Origin: Rhodamnia argentea
Lineage: Eukaryota; Streptophyta; Magnoliopsida; Myrtales; Myrtaceae
Length of the DNA: 64,000 nt
Assembly: GCF_020921035.1 (NCBI RefSeq)
Contig: NC_063156.1
Span: 1,302,001 to 1,366,000, forward strand
Direction: 5' to 3'
The translations under genes were made by a program, and so were the position numbers. The notes beneath the pieces are model-generated. The model did no database searches and was not told the DNA's origin. It saw only the letters and a list, made by a program, of their open reading frames with translations. Of this stretch, positions 12,047 to 23,916 are shown piece by piece; within the stretch, counting starts at the first letter, position 1, and each line of letters begins with the position of its first letter.

Positions 12047-13266
12047 TGTTGAGAGAAATATGTGAGTTGTATTAGATAAGTCCCACATCGGAGAATTAAT
12101 GTTGTGTTGAGCAATTACTATATCTAAGTTAGCCCCTAACTCATTCGGTTTAGATTTTGAGTGAAGGTGGATCCAACTAAATATGTTGATGGGCTCGGAC
12201 TTGGGGATCTTGTTGCTGCAAGCTTCCAACAAATGACAATTATCTCAAGGAAGGAATTTAGTGACCAATACGGATTCCAAGCATGTGAGCGTTATAGAGG
12301 AAAAAAAAAAAAAAAAAAATCTTTCTACCTTTTGGACTTGCCAATTTAGTCTTAAACCTTTTGGATTTGTGCCAATTCAGTTATTCCATTCAATTTTGAC
12401 CGAAAATTGTTGACATGGTGCGGCGGGTGCCGACGTGGCCAATTTTTGATAATATTTCTAATTTTTAATTAATATTTTCTTTTTTTTTTCCTTTTCTCTA
12501 ATTTGTTTTTTAGCCATCGACGAGGGTCTCCGGGCCCTCACCAGCCGCTAACAAGGGTCGTGACGGCTTGTTGAGCGGGGGCAACGTCATGACCCTAGCT
12601 CAAATTCACGCAGATTTGAGCATGGCTACCTCACCCAATCCATCGCGGTTGCGACAATACTGCGATTTTCTGGGTGAGGCTAGCCTCGCCCACAGCTGCA
12701 TTGGGCCCACCCAGTGGCTAACGAACGACCCTCACTGACCACTAAAAAGAAAAACCAGAGAAAAGGAAAAATTAATGAAAAATAAAAAGAATATTAAAAT
12801 GTTATTAAAATTGGCAACTTCAACGTTGGTCGCTCCATGTCGGTGATTTTTTTTTATATCAAAATTGGCTTAAATGACTGAATTAGCAAAAGTACAAAAA
12901 GTTTAGGACTTTATGACAAATTTTTGGGCGTTTTGGTATTGGAACGCAAGCCCTATGATAGACTCCGCGGTTCGGTACAAGAAAAAGACCACTGATAAAG
13001 TTGCGCATTGGAGATTCAAATGGAGATAAGTTGATGCAGAAGGATACTTGAATTAAGTAGGAGCAAAACTAATACTAAAGTTCACACATGAGGAGGAGAT
13101 TGTTGAGATTTACATGTGAATTGTGCAAGGGAAGTCCTACATTGGAGAATCAGTGTTATTGAGTAGTTAATATATCAAAGTTAGCCTATATCATTGCCTT
13201 AAGCTTTTGAGTTAAAGTGGGTTCAATTGAATATATTGCGGGTTCGGATTGAGTTCCCTTTTGGCA
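12047..13266 (+). mobile_element. Short LTR element (TRIM-like) with two diverged LTRs, interrupted by an inverted-repeat element
   Basis: Two directly oriented, similar sequences begin TGTTGAGA at 12047 and 13101. Both run through 'agtcc(c/t)acat(c/t)ggagaat', 'aagttagcc' and 'ttttgagt(g/t)aa(a/g)gtgg'. The second is immediately preceded by a purine tract, GAGGAGGAGA (about 13089-13099), as a 3' LTR should be. Little coding space lies between them, and the interior is split by the GC-cored element at 12325-12915. The LTRs are well diverged, so the insertion is old. LTR ends (about 12220 and 13266) are approximate. Confidence 0.55.
12325..12915. mobile_element. GC-cored inverted-repeat element, copy 2
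   Basis: The left arm has 'tttggatttgtgccaattca' and 'caattttgaccgaaaattg'. The right arm has the inverse, with 'caaaattggcttaaatgact' and 'aaaagtacaaaaagttta'. A GC-rich core (12520-12740) separates them. It lies inside the TRIM-like element, so it inserted later. Confidence 0.6.
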
Positions 13267-14874
13267 ATCTCTTTAGGTGAAGGTATCGAATTTCTGTAAT
13301 ACTTATATCTATGTCGTAAAAAAGACAAGCTTGTACATAATAATAATGATAATATTTAAAGATAGTCGAGAGATGCCCTTTTCTTATGTGCGGTGCGTGC
13401 TGATGCTTTCTTGCTTATATGGCATCACAAATTCAACCATGAAGAAATTTTTTTGCGGATGACCAGATGTTTTCCTTATACTGTTGAATACTGCAGGGTG
13501 GTTGATGTTAGTATTGCAACGGCGATGTGAACTTGGAATAAAATTAACTTGTGCGACGTGGTGACGCCATACCCTATGTGCTAAGTCAACGGTGAAATGC
13601 TCTTTGGAGTTTCCCTCGTGAAACAAGGAGAAAGAGAAAATGCAAGTTCAATCTGACAAAGTGTCCATGACCTTTTACCTGAGAAGGACATTATTGTCAT
13701 TGTAGAAATATTTTCTGAAGTGTATGGCGAATAGAAATGCTTCTCGACAAGTATTGTCAAGAACGGTACAATTTCAACCGTAGATCCACACATTATCATC
13801 ATATTTTTTTGCATGAAGCATTTATTGATTGGGAGATTGAGTAATAAAAAATAATTGACATTATTGTTAGACTATCGGGTTAGCAGTTTCCTATGGTAAG
13901 CAATTAAACCTATCTTCTAGCTCCCATGCCATGCTCACCTTCTAAGAGCTATTTCATTTATTTTGGAGTTGATATTTTCCCAAGTCGTGAACTTACTCTT
14001 TTAAATTGTTAAGCATGAACAAATCAAAACGAAGCAACCAAGAAAATAAAAACTGCACAAATAAAACCTAAACACGAGAGATTTATGGGAGTCACTACTA
14101 TGTCTATAGAGATCGATTGTAGTTACAATTGTTCAGTCACACTCATTCACAAGTGGATCTTAATCCTAAATTAAATCCGAACTCGTAAGCATCAATCACA
14201 AGGAGGAGTTTGCTTGCACTCTTTTGAAAGGCGATTCTTGATAATCTCATCTCTCACAAGTTTCAAACGTGTCAAGTGCACTCACCAGTCACCACGTACC
14301 AGAGACCAAACTCAACAACATATTTATATGCAAAAAAAAAAAATACTAGCCCTTCTTCGACATCAATATGGGCTTCAACTTCAATAATGAAAGAAGTCTT
14401 GGCAGAAACTAATTTCTCTCATTTCGTCACCATGGTTTTGTTGGCAAGAGTAGCCTCCACCTCGCTTAGATTTAGCTTCCATATTCAAGCTCACATATAC
14501 AATCCTACACAATTTCAAAGACCTAGTTTTCAGTACAGTCATAAATGTACTGTAAATTAACCTTATTTGAGTTGCTTAAAGTTCTTCGAGCAATCCTTAT
14601 AAGTATAAATCCACATATTATTAAACAATGAAACACGAGTTTCCATATACACAGAAGACAAAAGTGTGAGTAAAACCTCAGTCATGGCCATGATCACCAA
14701 GGTCCAAAAAGTTGAGAGGTAACATTGACAATTTGATGTTGAAACATTGACATTTTGATAAACGGTGGATGTTGGGATGCAATATATTTTAATTTCCAAA
14801 CATAAAGAAGACAAGCTTATTATTGTATGAGCGCTTCCATTTTAATAAGAGAAACTTGCAACAACTCCCTCTGC
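13267..14874. other. Intergenic, includes upstream region of the MYB gene
   Basis: Short open frames (for example 13384-13626, 13581-13814 and 14276-14560) show no domain. The last few hundred bases are the presumed upstream region of the MYB gene. Confidence 0.5.
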
Positions 14875-14882
14875 TTTAAATA
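14875..14882 (+). promoter_or_regulatory. Candidate TATA box of the MYB gene
   Basis: TTTAAATA lies about 150 bases before the MYB start codon and about 70 bases before the (CT)n 5' leader. It is the only TATA-like site at a plausible distance; the call is by position and sequence only. Confidence 0.35.
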
Positions 14883-14952
14883 CCACTTGCCCTTATGTTC
14901 GGACTCTGCACGCACCGTCCCTCCGATTCCATAGAAACACTGTAAAAACTCA

Positions 14953-14976
14953 TCTCTCTCTCTCTCTCTCTCTCTC
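14953..14976 (+). repeat. (CT)12 microsatellite in the MYB 5' leader
   Basis: An uninterrupted CT run lies about 50 bases before the start codon. Such pyrimidine tracts are common in plant 5' UTRs. Confidence 0.85.
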
Positions 14977-15027
14977 AAAATTAAGTCTCATTGACTCTCA
15001 AAACTTTCTTTCTGAGAGCATAACGCT

Positions 15028-16380
15028 ATGGCATTGAAGTCATCAGACAGGCCAAAACTCAAGCACAGGAAGGGCTTGTGGTCGCCTGAAGAAGACCAGA
15101 GGCTCAGGAACTATGTCCTCAAACATGGCCATGGTTGCTGGAGCTCTGTCCCCATTAACACCGGTACGTTTTCATGGTATTCTTCTTTATCATAAATTGT
15201 ATGAACATGAAATTCCGGTGTCCAATGTATGACTGGCCATGTTCAACAAAGCTTGTAACGTTGTTGCATTGCCTTATAAAAGATTTGGAAAGCCATCCAC
15301 TAGTCATAGCTAGTTGGCTATACGGAGTATGCATTGTTCAAGGAAAAAAGCGTTTTTAGTTTTCAACGACTAGATCAACTAGATGGTTTTTCCATTTTAA
15401 TCGTTCTTTCTGGGGTTGACCTATGCATGCAATCTGTATCTACATGGTTCCTGATTGTGCATTTGAATGTGCAGGCCTGCAGAGGAATGGCAAGAGCTGC
15501 AGATTGAGGTGGATCAATTACTTGAGGCCTGGCCTAAAGAGAGGCATGTTCACTGTGGAAGAAGAGGAGATCATTTTGTCCCTTCATCGCTTGATAGGCA
15601 ACAAGTAAGCGCAACAGTTTAATGACCTAAACAGTTGATGAGGGCTTAAATATCAGAATCAAGATATTAATCTAGCTTTTAGCAAGTTCTTCTTTCTTGT
15701 TGGAAGGAGTGAGTGAATAGTGATTAAGGGATATGTTTGTTTTTCTGTGGATTAGGTGGTCTCAAATAGCAAAGCATTTGCCAGGAAGGACAGATAATGA
15801 GATAAAGAATCACTGGCATTCTTATCTAAAGAAGAAGGTGGCAAATAAGACTGAATCATCGTCATCATCAGAAGCCCACCATCATGCCCAAAGTCTATGT
15901 ACCAATTCGGACAATGCGGAATCTTCGCCTTCTCCAGATCAAAACCGCACAAACCAAAACCCATCAATTCATGCACCATCACAGGAACAAAAGGAAAAGA
16001 CGTCATTTGACTTTCTGAGAGACGGTCCACGCAGCTTCTTGCCCAAGGTTTTCTTCGCCGAGTGGCTGAATCAAGATGATCAAGGGAACAACATCCCGAA
16101 CTATGGCAACGCTTTCGTTGACCGCTCAAATCTTCAGGACCCTCTTGTGCACGATTTGTGTACAAGTGATTTTGGAAATTCTTATGGCGGTGAATATGTC
16201 GGTAACGAGCTAAGTAATGGGTCTGGCGGTGCAAGCCTGAACGACATGTACAGTTCACAGTTGAAGTTGGAGATGGATCAGGTTTCGGGAGGTGGGTATT
16301 ACTTGGATTATTTCTATGGGGATGATATTTGTAGTCAGTTCAACATGGGCAGTGATGTAAATGTGATGATGTACACATGA
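15028..16380 (+). CDS. LAF1: R2R3-MYB transcription factor, LAF1/MYB18-MYB19-MYB45 type
   Basis: Three exons: 15028-15163, 15475-15604 and 15756-16380, with GT-AG introns of phases 1 and 2; predicted protein 296 aa. The two-intron pattern with a 130-nt second exon is the standard R2R3-MYB structure. R2 covers about residues 15-64 (W18, W38, W58) and R3 about 67-116 (F71, W90, W109), including [19 protein letters not shown] and [21 protein letters not shown] see no bHLH-binding signature in R3. The short basic lead-in and CWSSVP in R2 match the LAF1 clade, whose Arabidopsis founder is a nuclear activator in phytochrome A signalling. The C-terminal 180 residues are Ser/Asn/Asp-rich, typical of an activation region. 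Assignment to one of the three Arabidopsis paralogues is not possible by eye. Confidence 0.9.
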
Positions 16381-16460
16381 GGTGGGGGGAGGAGGGGGGA
16401 GAGGGACAACAAATTGCATGTACGTAGTCATACCTTTGTTTCTTCTTGTGTTTTTTGGTC

Positions 16461-16466
16461 AATAAA
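16461..16466 (+). terminator. Polyadenylation signal of the MYB gene
   Basis: AATAAA lies 81 bases after the MYB stop codon, in a T-rich 3' context. Confidence 0.55.
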
Positions 16467-16816
16467 AGTGCATGACATATCCCCAAAAAGGGAGGAAAAT
16501 TAGAAGAGAGTGCATGGCAAAAACCCTAGAAAAGTGCCAAAAGGATGAGGAAATCACGTTAGTAAATGAAATTGGCGTCGGTAAGTAAAGCACCTCCTGC
16601 AAGGCTGCAAGTTAGAAGAGAAGACTTTCATCTGAAATCGTTTTAGTAAACCAGGGCAGTTAAAAAAAATGAAGCTTCTTATGCTGTAGACTACGAAAAG
16701 TCAGATGTCGGTTAACAAACTCCCTTTTTAACTTGCTTATTTCAAAAATTCAAGAGAGAGATCAAGTTTGAACTTTCCTGAACATATAAAATGAGTCCCA
16801 ATCTTATTAAATTCTC

Positions 16817-17458
16817 AGAGTGCCTTTGTTTGGGTGAGAGTGCTATCCAGGAATTGATTTTTCGGACTTTCACTCATTTGCCTCACCGAAAATGACTTAG
16901 TCAATAGAAAAAAAATTTCCAGTCAATGAAAAATCTACATATAAAATTAGGAAAGTGAATTGCTAAGTCCCAAGAGGTGAAAAATAGTTTTCGAAAATTC
17001 TCAACACAAATTTTTAAATTTTAAATTTTTAGTTCTTTTTTTCTTTTTACTTCTTCCTCCACCAGTCACGGACTAAGGTCCAAAGACGGGCGAAGGAAGA
17101 ATTAAAGAAAAGGAAAAAGAATATAAAATAATAGAAATAATAAAAAACATTTAAGAATTCGAAATTTGTGTTTTTGACCTAAGCTCGATCTCTCCCCCGG
17201 ATGAACCATATAGCCAAGAGAAACCATGAACCAGAATAGAAGAGCTTGCTCCATCCATGAGTAAATATTTTATAGTAGCCTCATTGGACTGTATAAAGTT
17301 ATGAGATTGAAATTATTTTCCAAATGAGACCCAAATACCGGAAACGTTTTCAGTTACATATCACCAAATAAAGGAAAATAAATCGTTTTCTCGAAAAATA
17401 ATTTTCCGGAATTCATTTTCCTTTTTCATGGCATTCTCCCCCAAACAAACGCACCCTT
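16817..17458. mobile_element. Inverted-repeat element with 'gtgcgtttgtttgg' ends
   Basis: The left end reads agagtgcctttgtttggg. The reverse complement of the right end reads aagggtgcgtttgtttgg, and both continue into 'gagaRtg'. The interior has 'ggaaaat.attttcc' palindromes and a small GC-richer centre near 17060-17100. It lies just 3' of the MYB gene. No transposase. I found no convincing target duplication. Confidence 0.6.
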
Positions 17459-17699
17459 AAGCATTTAGGATTTAACTAGATAAAGATTAATGCTACATAT
17501 GTCATATTTATTATCCGATGTGAGACTTCCTTGTTGCACTAATTAACACAAGTAATGTGAACCTTAAGAACGCATTCAAGAATTTTCACAATTTTTTGGC
17601 TCATGCATGCATTTTGACTTCTTTTTTACACTTACTAATCAAAGCATTTTTTCTGACTAAAAAAAAAAAATCAAAGCTTTCGACTTTTCAAGAGTGATC

Positions 17700-18180
17700 G
17701 CTAACCTTTTTGGTTAATTAACTTGTTGGCAACTTACTTATATTTTACTGAAAGTGCCAATTCTATTTATTGTTTGCAAACCATCAAATTTTTATGCTTA
17801 CTTATCTATTTATTATTTGCATAAGTTACTAACGATTTGAGTTTACTGATTATTAAATAAAATTACCAACCTAAATAAGAATAACTATAACCAACTTTTA
17901 TGCAAATCAAGTCACAGCTAGCTTTGGTCTACCGGAGTTTTATTTTAGTTACTTACCAATGTTTGATTTTTTTTTTTAAATAATCAACCAATTTTTTCTA
18001 TAGAGTTATTAGATTTTATTTGTCTTGAGCAACCCCTTTAACTTTTATAACTCTTCTTAGGTATATATTACAACTTAAGTTAGCGTGATTCACTAGCTCT
18101 TCTCAACTTAAATTACTATTTAGTATTGGGTTACCAACTATTACATTTGAGTTAGTCACCGACGTTCATTGTTTTTTTTA
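17700..18180. repeat. Second 'TTACCAAC' repeat field
   Basis: Repeated degenerate 'ttaccaac', 'tttatgcaaat' and 'gagttt' words. It ends in the same tail as the 7860-9090 field ('gggttaccaactattacatt', then 'caccgacgttcattg' and a T run), so both derive from one ancestral sequence. Confidence 0.55.
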
Positions 18181-20092
18181 TTTGCCAACTTTTCTTATCG
18201 TTTACAGTTTATTTGTCTTTTTTAAGGAATTACACATCGCACGCACTCCGATCCTCTTAAACGCTATCGACGTACGTTTGCCCTCCTGCACGTTCTTAGT
18301 GGCAAGGGCGTCTCGTTTCATTCGCGAGCATGGGACGGCTAGTCCAACGCGACACCTCTCAACTTGTCGACCCCGTTGCAAGTTTGCTAATCGGAATATG
18401 TTGATCGCTCATCCCCCGTCACCCCGACGAATCTGTTATACTACTCTGATCAGTGCATTTGCTTTCTTAAAAAGAAAAAAAGAAAAAACTTGTGATTCCG
18501 ACTAGTTCGATTGTGAATATAATCGTCTTCATCTGCTTACCAACATGTCCTGTCACGTAGAGTATGTCTCTGGGCGTGCAGAGACTCTCTGGGTCAATAT
18601 GTTTCTTTTTTCTGTTGACTGAGCTTGTTCTGCTGCTAATTTCCACACACGTGATTCATTTTTCATTAATCAACACAGTAAACCCAAGAAGATGATAAAA
18701 GAATAATGGCGTGGAACAGCAGCAACGAAGTTCTGGCTTGACTTTTGTATCTACCCACCATGGAAGGGACTAGGGAGGAATCATTCACCAACCTCGCTAG
18801 CCGTAGAAATCTGTAATTAAACAGAGATTCACACACACCATACCCCGCCACCTACTTCCGTTGAATCCACCGATAATGTATATCTTACGTCGTCACCTAT
18901 CGAAGCACGGGTTTTGCAGTTGTTTTGTAGATGGGAAAACTTGCTCACGTTTGATTCTTTGACTCTCTTCTTGATAGACGTTCTACTTCCATTATTGATT
19001 TCTTTGAATGATCTTCTGTGACAGAAACTCCCGAGTTCACGTGAATGACCATTATTTCGCAGAGGGGAAAACAAAAGGGCTAAGAAAAGTCTGACTCCAT
19101 GTGAAGTTGAAAAAGAGTATGGAGCATGATTGTTCTGAGACGAAAGCTGCTAGCCTGATACTCTGACAACACCGTTAGTTATTTCTGATCACACGATCTC
19201 TCTATCAATAAGTGTTTTATACAAAAGACGCAATAATGATATGTAGATCTACAATTGAAATTATATCGTTTCTGAAAAGCATCCCCCATATGAGACTACA
19301 AAATTGCTGTCATTTAAATGTTTGGTATTAGAGATTTATGGCCGAAAGCTAGAAAGCTGAAAGTAGATGATGCAGGCCCAAAAATCATTGGAACTTGTTT
19401 ACTTTGACCAAAAGGTTGAGCTACTCCAAAGCCCATTAAACTTGCCAAGCTCAGCCCTTAACTTGCAGCAATCTCTGCTCTTTTCTTCGGCCAGCATCTA
19501 TTTTGAGACATCAGGAGGCTATCGTTGTTTTATACCAAGGTGTGAGTATTAATGAAGGCACGGATTTTGATAATAAACCTCCAACTGGCTCTAATTTTTA
19601 TATTTTGGAAGTAACTAGCGGCGATTTTTGGATGCGTGAATAGATTTGGGATTTGAATGAAAATCGAGTATTTTTTTTTCTTACAAAAAAAGAAAGTTAC
19701 AAACAGAAGTGGATTGTACCTAAAGTTGGGTTTTTGTTGTTGTTAAGGAATTGGCCCTAGTTACTAGGAAAATGCTACATTTATTCAAAAGTAGTCAAGA
19801 TGTTCCCAACATTTCATTCTAACCCCTTCGATGAGGAATTTTGCATGTATGAATACATCTGTTTACAACGTGCATATGTGTCTAAGTATATCACAGGCCT
19901 AACATTTGTGACCCATTATGATAACACAGTGTCGAGTGAGAATCAAGCAAACTCAAAGGTCAGCAATTAAGGAGTGGCCCATCATCTTTCATTCTTCTCC
20001 ATGGGATCATTACTACTAATCATCACCCGCGGCTGACTTATCTGGCATCACGAGCTGAACTACTTGATTGCATCGTCGGAGATTCGTAAGCT
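18181..20092. other. Intergenic, no gene seen
   Basis: Open frames at 18182-18505 (+) and 18829-19074 (-) have no recognisable domain, promoter or splice pattern. The right end is 3' flank of the SEC22-like gene. Confidence 0.5.
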
Positions 20093-21564
20093 TCAAACAA
20101 CGAAGCTCTCGGTGAGGTTCACACTTGCCCATATTACAATGGTGGCAACAGAGACGATGAGGGCGATAGGCGTCCATGTCATCACTATCGCCTGCGGCAA
20201 AACAAGTTCATCATACCATTGTTAACTGAAGACCATGCCAGATCAAAGAGGGCCAGGAAAGATAATCTGCACAAGTTATACAGTTGCAAATCCTCGTGAA
20301 CTCATGACCAGATCATGTAGCTGTTCAATCTATCCAAAGCTTGAAGGATACTCACGTATAACCCGCGATCCAAACTTGTCTAAATAGATTGAAGGACTTT
20401 ACAGTTCAGCGGTTCCCTTACCTCCATGCGCGAGGAACCCCAAATAGGCGAAACGGGCGCATTCATCGCGATCCTACTTTCCAGGATTTCTGGACATGAG
20501 GCAACATGTCAATCCGGTTATTTCCATTTTCGTGGTTCTATGTTCGGGCAATAAAGCAAAATCAGATTCGAAAAAAGAGAGAACCTTCACCTAGACTTCT
20601 CGCTCTTATTCTGGCAATCTCTGAAACATGCATTGTAACTATGTCGACATCCTTTTTACGGTGCGCATTAAGCTTTGACAGATTGGCTTGGGTCCTCGTA
20701 TCGATGTATCGCTTCCTAATGTTCCCTATCACACCATCTGTGACCCAACAATAAAGCTCTATGAAAGGATATGTCCCGGTTATAAAGACCCGTTTCATCT
20801 TATAATATCACCCTCTAGATGCAGCGCAAGATCGACTCATAGTAGCACCAATCGACCATTCTTTCGCGCCTCGTCTCTTAAGGAGAAAAAATTTACAAAG
20901 ATAGAAAGAAATTTGGGAGCTGATAACTTTTAACGTGAATATGTAAAAACTTCTAAAGATTTACCGAATTTCACAAAGCTGTATGGTCTGGTAATTTTGT
21001 CTAGGATTCTTTTGTCAAACTTGTCAAACTCCGTGTGCAAATCTTGCAGATAATGGAAAGCAAGCTTTCTTGGATATGAAGATTCGCATAACACAATAAA
21101 GCACACACCATCCTCCACCAAGTAGCTAACATATGAAGAAATGTAATGAAAATCAATCACACAAATGTCCCCTCGAATGAAAAAAACAAATGACCCTATT
21201 ATTCTCTACTTGTTTTAAAGATTCTTCTAGTCGGTAATTAATTGCTTCAATATATTGAAAAAAATTATTAATATCACAAAGAACCGCTCTATTTTCATAG
21301 GTGAAATTCAGAAGCATCTCATCGAAGTTATGAATAAAAACGTTGCTATTGATGAAAGAAGGAAAAGAAATACTGGAAGCAATGGTGATTGACGTGAATG
21401 GTCATCTTGGCAGACTTCAAGGCTCCTCTTGCGATTTCTTCGAGTACAAGCTCGGCTTGTTGCTTGTAAAACCCAAAGTAGCCGTGGTCGTCGGTGACGT
21501 ACCGATGGCCTTGTGCAAGAGGCAAGCCATCCTTCACCCTTCCCACAATTGTTAGCTTAACCAT
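20093..21564 (-). CDS. Divergent SEC22-like longin R-SNARE (vesicle transport)
   Basis: Five exons on the minus strand join in phase: 21564-21374, 21125-20965, 20725-20591, 20489-20422 and 20191-20093; 217 aa, the usual SEC22 length. A second donor 6 bases further into intron 3 would give 219 aa. The start MVKLTIVGRVKDGLPLAQG is the SEC22 N-terminus. The longin part includes YLVEDGVCF, SYPRKLAFHYLQDL and RPYSFVKF, and DTRTQANLSKLN opens the SNARE motif. The last exon encodes the single membrane anchor (TWTPIALIVSVATIVIWA). SEC22 proteins act in ER-Golgi vesicle fusion. Here the SNARE segment between VSEI and ESRI is about 6-8 residues short and lacks an arginine where most R-SNAREs have one, so normal fusion activity is uncertain. 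A TATA-like site precedes the start by 76 bases. Confidence 0.82.
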
Positions 21565-21639
21565 CCCTCAACACAAATTTTTATTAGCTCAGATCACAAG
21601 TTCTGTGGTGATTGTATAGAGAAATGAAAGGAAAGCTCT

Positions 21640-21647
21640 TTTTATAA
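21640..21647 (-). promoter_or_regulatory. Candidate TATA box of the SEC22-like gene
   Basis: TTATAAAA on the minus strand, 76 bases before the start codon. Confidence 0.5.
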
Positions 21648-21659
21648 GACACAAAAGAG

Positions 21660-22333
21660 AAGGGAATGAGAAAAGAAAAGCTTGGACACTAAGTTATGCC
21701 TTTTGGGCATTCTAAAGAAACACTAGCCGGTGGGGGAAGATAAAGCCATCTTTTGAAAAAGGGCCTCAATACTTTTGAGACAAAAAGGTTTCAACCACCA
21801 ACAGAATATTTATTTCCTCGAACATGATTTTCCTTTAATCTCTTGATAAAGTTCACAGAAGGTAAGAGAGGAAGTTGAATGAAGAAGATACCGATAAGAG
21901 TGGCAGAAAAAACAGCCATTGATTATTTTGCTTGAGCGTGATCGATTAGGACCTCAAGCTGGTTAACTATTCCGAATCAATCTGCAAATAGTACCTGAAA
22001 AATTATAGGAAAAATGGATTCTTGCACACATCAGAACACGCTGCTATGGATATTTTGAACCATTCATCGAAGTCATACACTATGGCAAACGCTCTTACAT
22101 GTCACATGACCTATACAAACTTGATACCACCACAAGTATCTTCAGATGAGCTATGCATAACTGCTATACACGATTTCTTTACATGTTCCATTAGAAAGCC
22201 ATACATTCCCTCGAGAACTATAGATATGAACAGAAAAAACTTCAAAGAGCAATGGCTACGACAAGGAGATGGACACAAACCAAGCTGGAACACGTAGATT
22301 TTGGAAGATTTTCATTCCCCCAGGATGGATAGT
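21660..22333. other. Spacer between the SEC22-like and remorin genes
   Basis: No gene seen. It should contain the SEC22-like upstream region on the left and the remorin 3' UTR on the right. Overlapping open frames near 22022-22297 are unsupported. Confidence 0.55.
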
Positions 22334-23916
22334 TCAGCCTCCAAAGCAGATGAGGAGCTTCTTCGGAACAAATCCTGTTGCGCGGTACTTAGCAGCCATC
22401 TCCTCGGCCTTGCAGATATCTTCCCCTCTCTTGGCTTCCACAATCGCCCTCTTTTCTTCAGCGAGCTTGTGGATCGAAGCAATCTTGTTCTTCATTGTCT
22501 CTGCATATTCTGCTTTCTTTTTTTCCAGTTTTTCCTGCTTGCAAGCAACTAATGAGGTTTCATTACAAACTGCAGTGCATCATAGCGCCCGCTTCTCTTG
22601 TTACTAGCATATCACATATCTTGAGCTAGCAACTCATCTGTAATCTAGACTCAATCAGAAGCACGGCTGTTTGTTGCACACACAGTTCCTTATTTATGAG
22701 TATAACATATTACTTCTTTGAAGTAAATTGACTAGAAAAACTCTATGGCACACAAAAGGATAACCGATGTGCAAAAGAAGTACGACTTGAAGAAATGGGA
22801 GGGAAGTATTCACAAGTCTAATACAGCTATAAAGTAACTAAGACGAAAAAAACTATACTACAAGGTTCTCTAAATGATGAATTTGAGATGTACCAGAACT
22901 GCGAGTGGGGAGCGTTAAGCAGCATGACTAATACAAGAATGTAGCACTTTTGAGACTTATGGAAATACAATCGAAATAAATGAGATAAATGACAATTAAA
23001 ATGGAGGATTACCTCAAGCTTTTTTAGGTCAGCCTCAATGGAAGCTTTCCTGCTGTTCTCCCATGATCCAATTGCAGAGAGCTTCTTCTGAGCTCTGTTT
23101 CGTGATTGAAGCGGCACTTTAGCATGCAATTTCTAGCTCTTTTGATCGTACTAATGGCAAGGAACAATCATATTTGATCCAAAATACCACAATTTACAGC
23201 TAGTTTATGGTATAACAACAGGAACAGTACACCAAATAGCATCTCTTACTTGTTTTCTGCCTTTGTTTTCTCATTTTCTTCCCATGCTCTAATCAAAGAT
23301 GTCTTCTTCTCTGTCTCAACTCTGGCAAGCACAACATCTGATCAATAAGCATAGAATCAGTGAAGTAAAAGTCCATCAGGGAAACGTCTTAGCGAAATCA
23401 TAAACACACAGAGAGTATAAGAGAGAAAGTTAAAGAACATTGACACTTGAACATCAAACTTACCTCGATTAACAGAACCTTCATTACTTTTCTCCACTGC
23501 TGTCTCAATAGGCTCTGCCCACAAAAAAGATTCAAAAACCCAGTTCAGCAACAGAAAAAAAATCTGTGCACATCCTCTGCTCCAGTGTCCTGATACTAAT
23601 TAAACCATCAACTAAGCTGTGCTAGGCTAGCTCAAGCGTTCAAGTAAAGCTGTGAATTTCAAGGTGAGATGGCGAAAATTAGTAAATTTTACACCAAACA
23701 TATGAATAGATACGCAAAGAATGAGAAGAAACATGAAAACTTGCTTTCCGCAACAGCAAGAGCTTTGGTATCCTCTGCTTTTTCTTCAGGAAGAGGAAGA
23801 GGTGGAGGAGGTACGACTGACTTCTCCTCTTCAGCGGGTGCGGGTTCGGATTCGGGTGGGGGACCCTGAGGTTGAGCGGACTCGGGTTCCACCTTCTTGG
23901 GCTCATCCTCTGCCAT
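22334..23916 (-). CDS. Remorin (group 1 type), plasma-membrane nanodomain protein
   Basis: Five exons: 23916-23745, 23514-23464, 23337-23250, 23094-23013 and 22534-22334; 197 aa, normal for the family. The N-terminal 57 residues are Pro/Glu-rich (MAEDEPKKVEPESAQPQGPP), the variable remorin region. The Remorin_C domain begins near DVVLARVETEKKTSLIRAWE, continues through NKAQKKLSAI and EKLEKKKAEYAETMKNKIAS as a coiled coil, and ends KYRATGFVPKKLLICFGG. The cysteine near the end fits the membrane-anchoring, S-acylated tail. The only donor that joins exon 1 to exon 2 in frame and keeps the family sequence AVAEK-PIE is A|GCAAGT, so intron 1 is a GC-AG intron. Remorins organise sterol-rich membrane domains in defence and virus movement. 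Confidence 0.93.

Noticed and set aside
16819-17458. 8-bp hAT-type target duplication for the element 3' of the MYB gene
   Set aside because: Flanks (ttaaattct and aagcattta) do not match well enough, so the superfamily is left open.
18182-18505. 107-codon open frame (+)
   Set aside because: No domain, no coding bias, no promoter or introns. It begins inside the tail of a repeat field.
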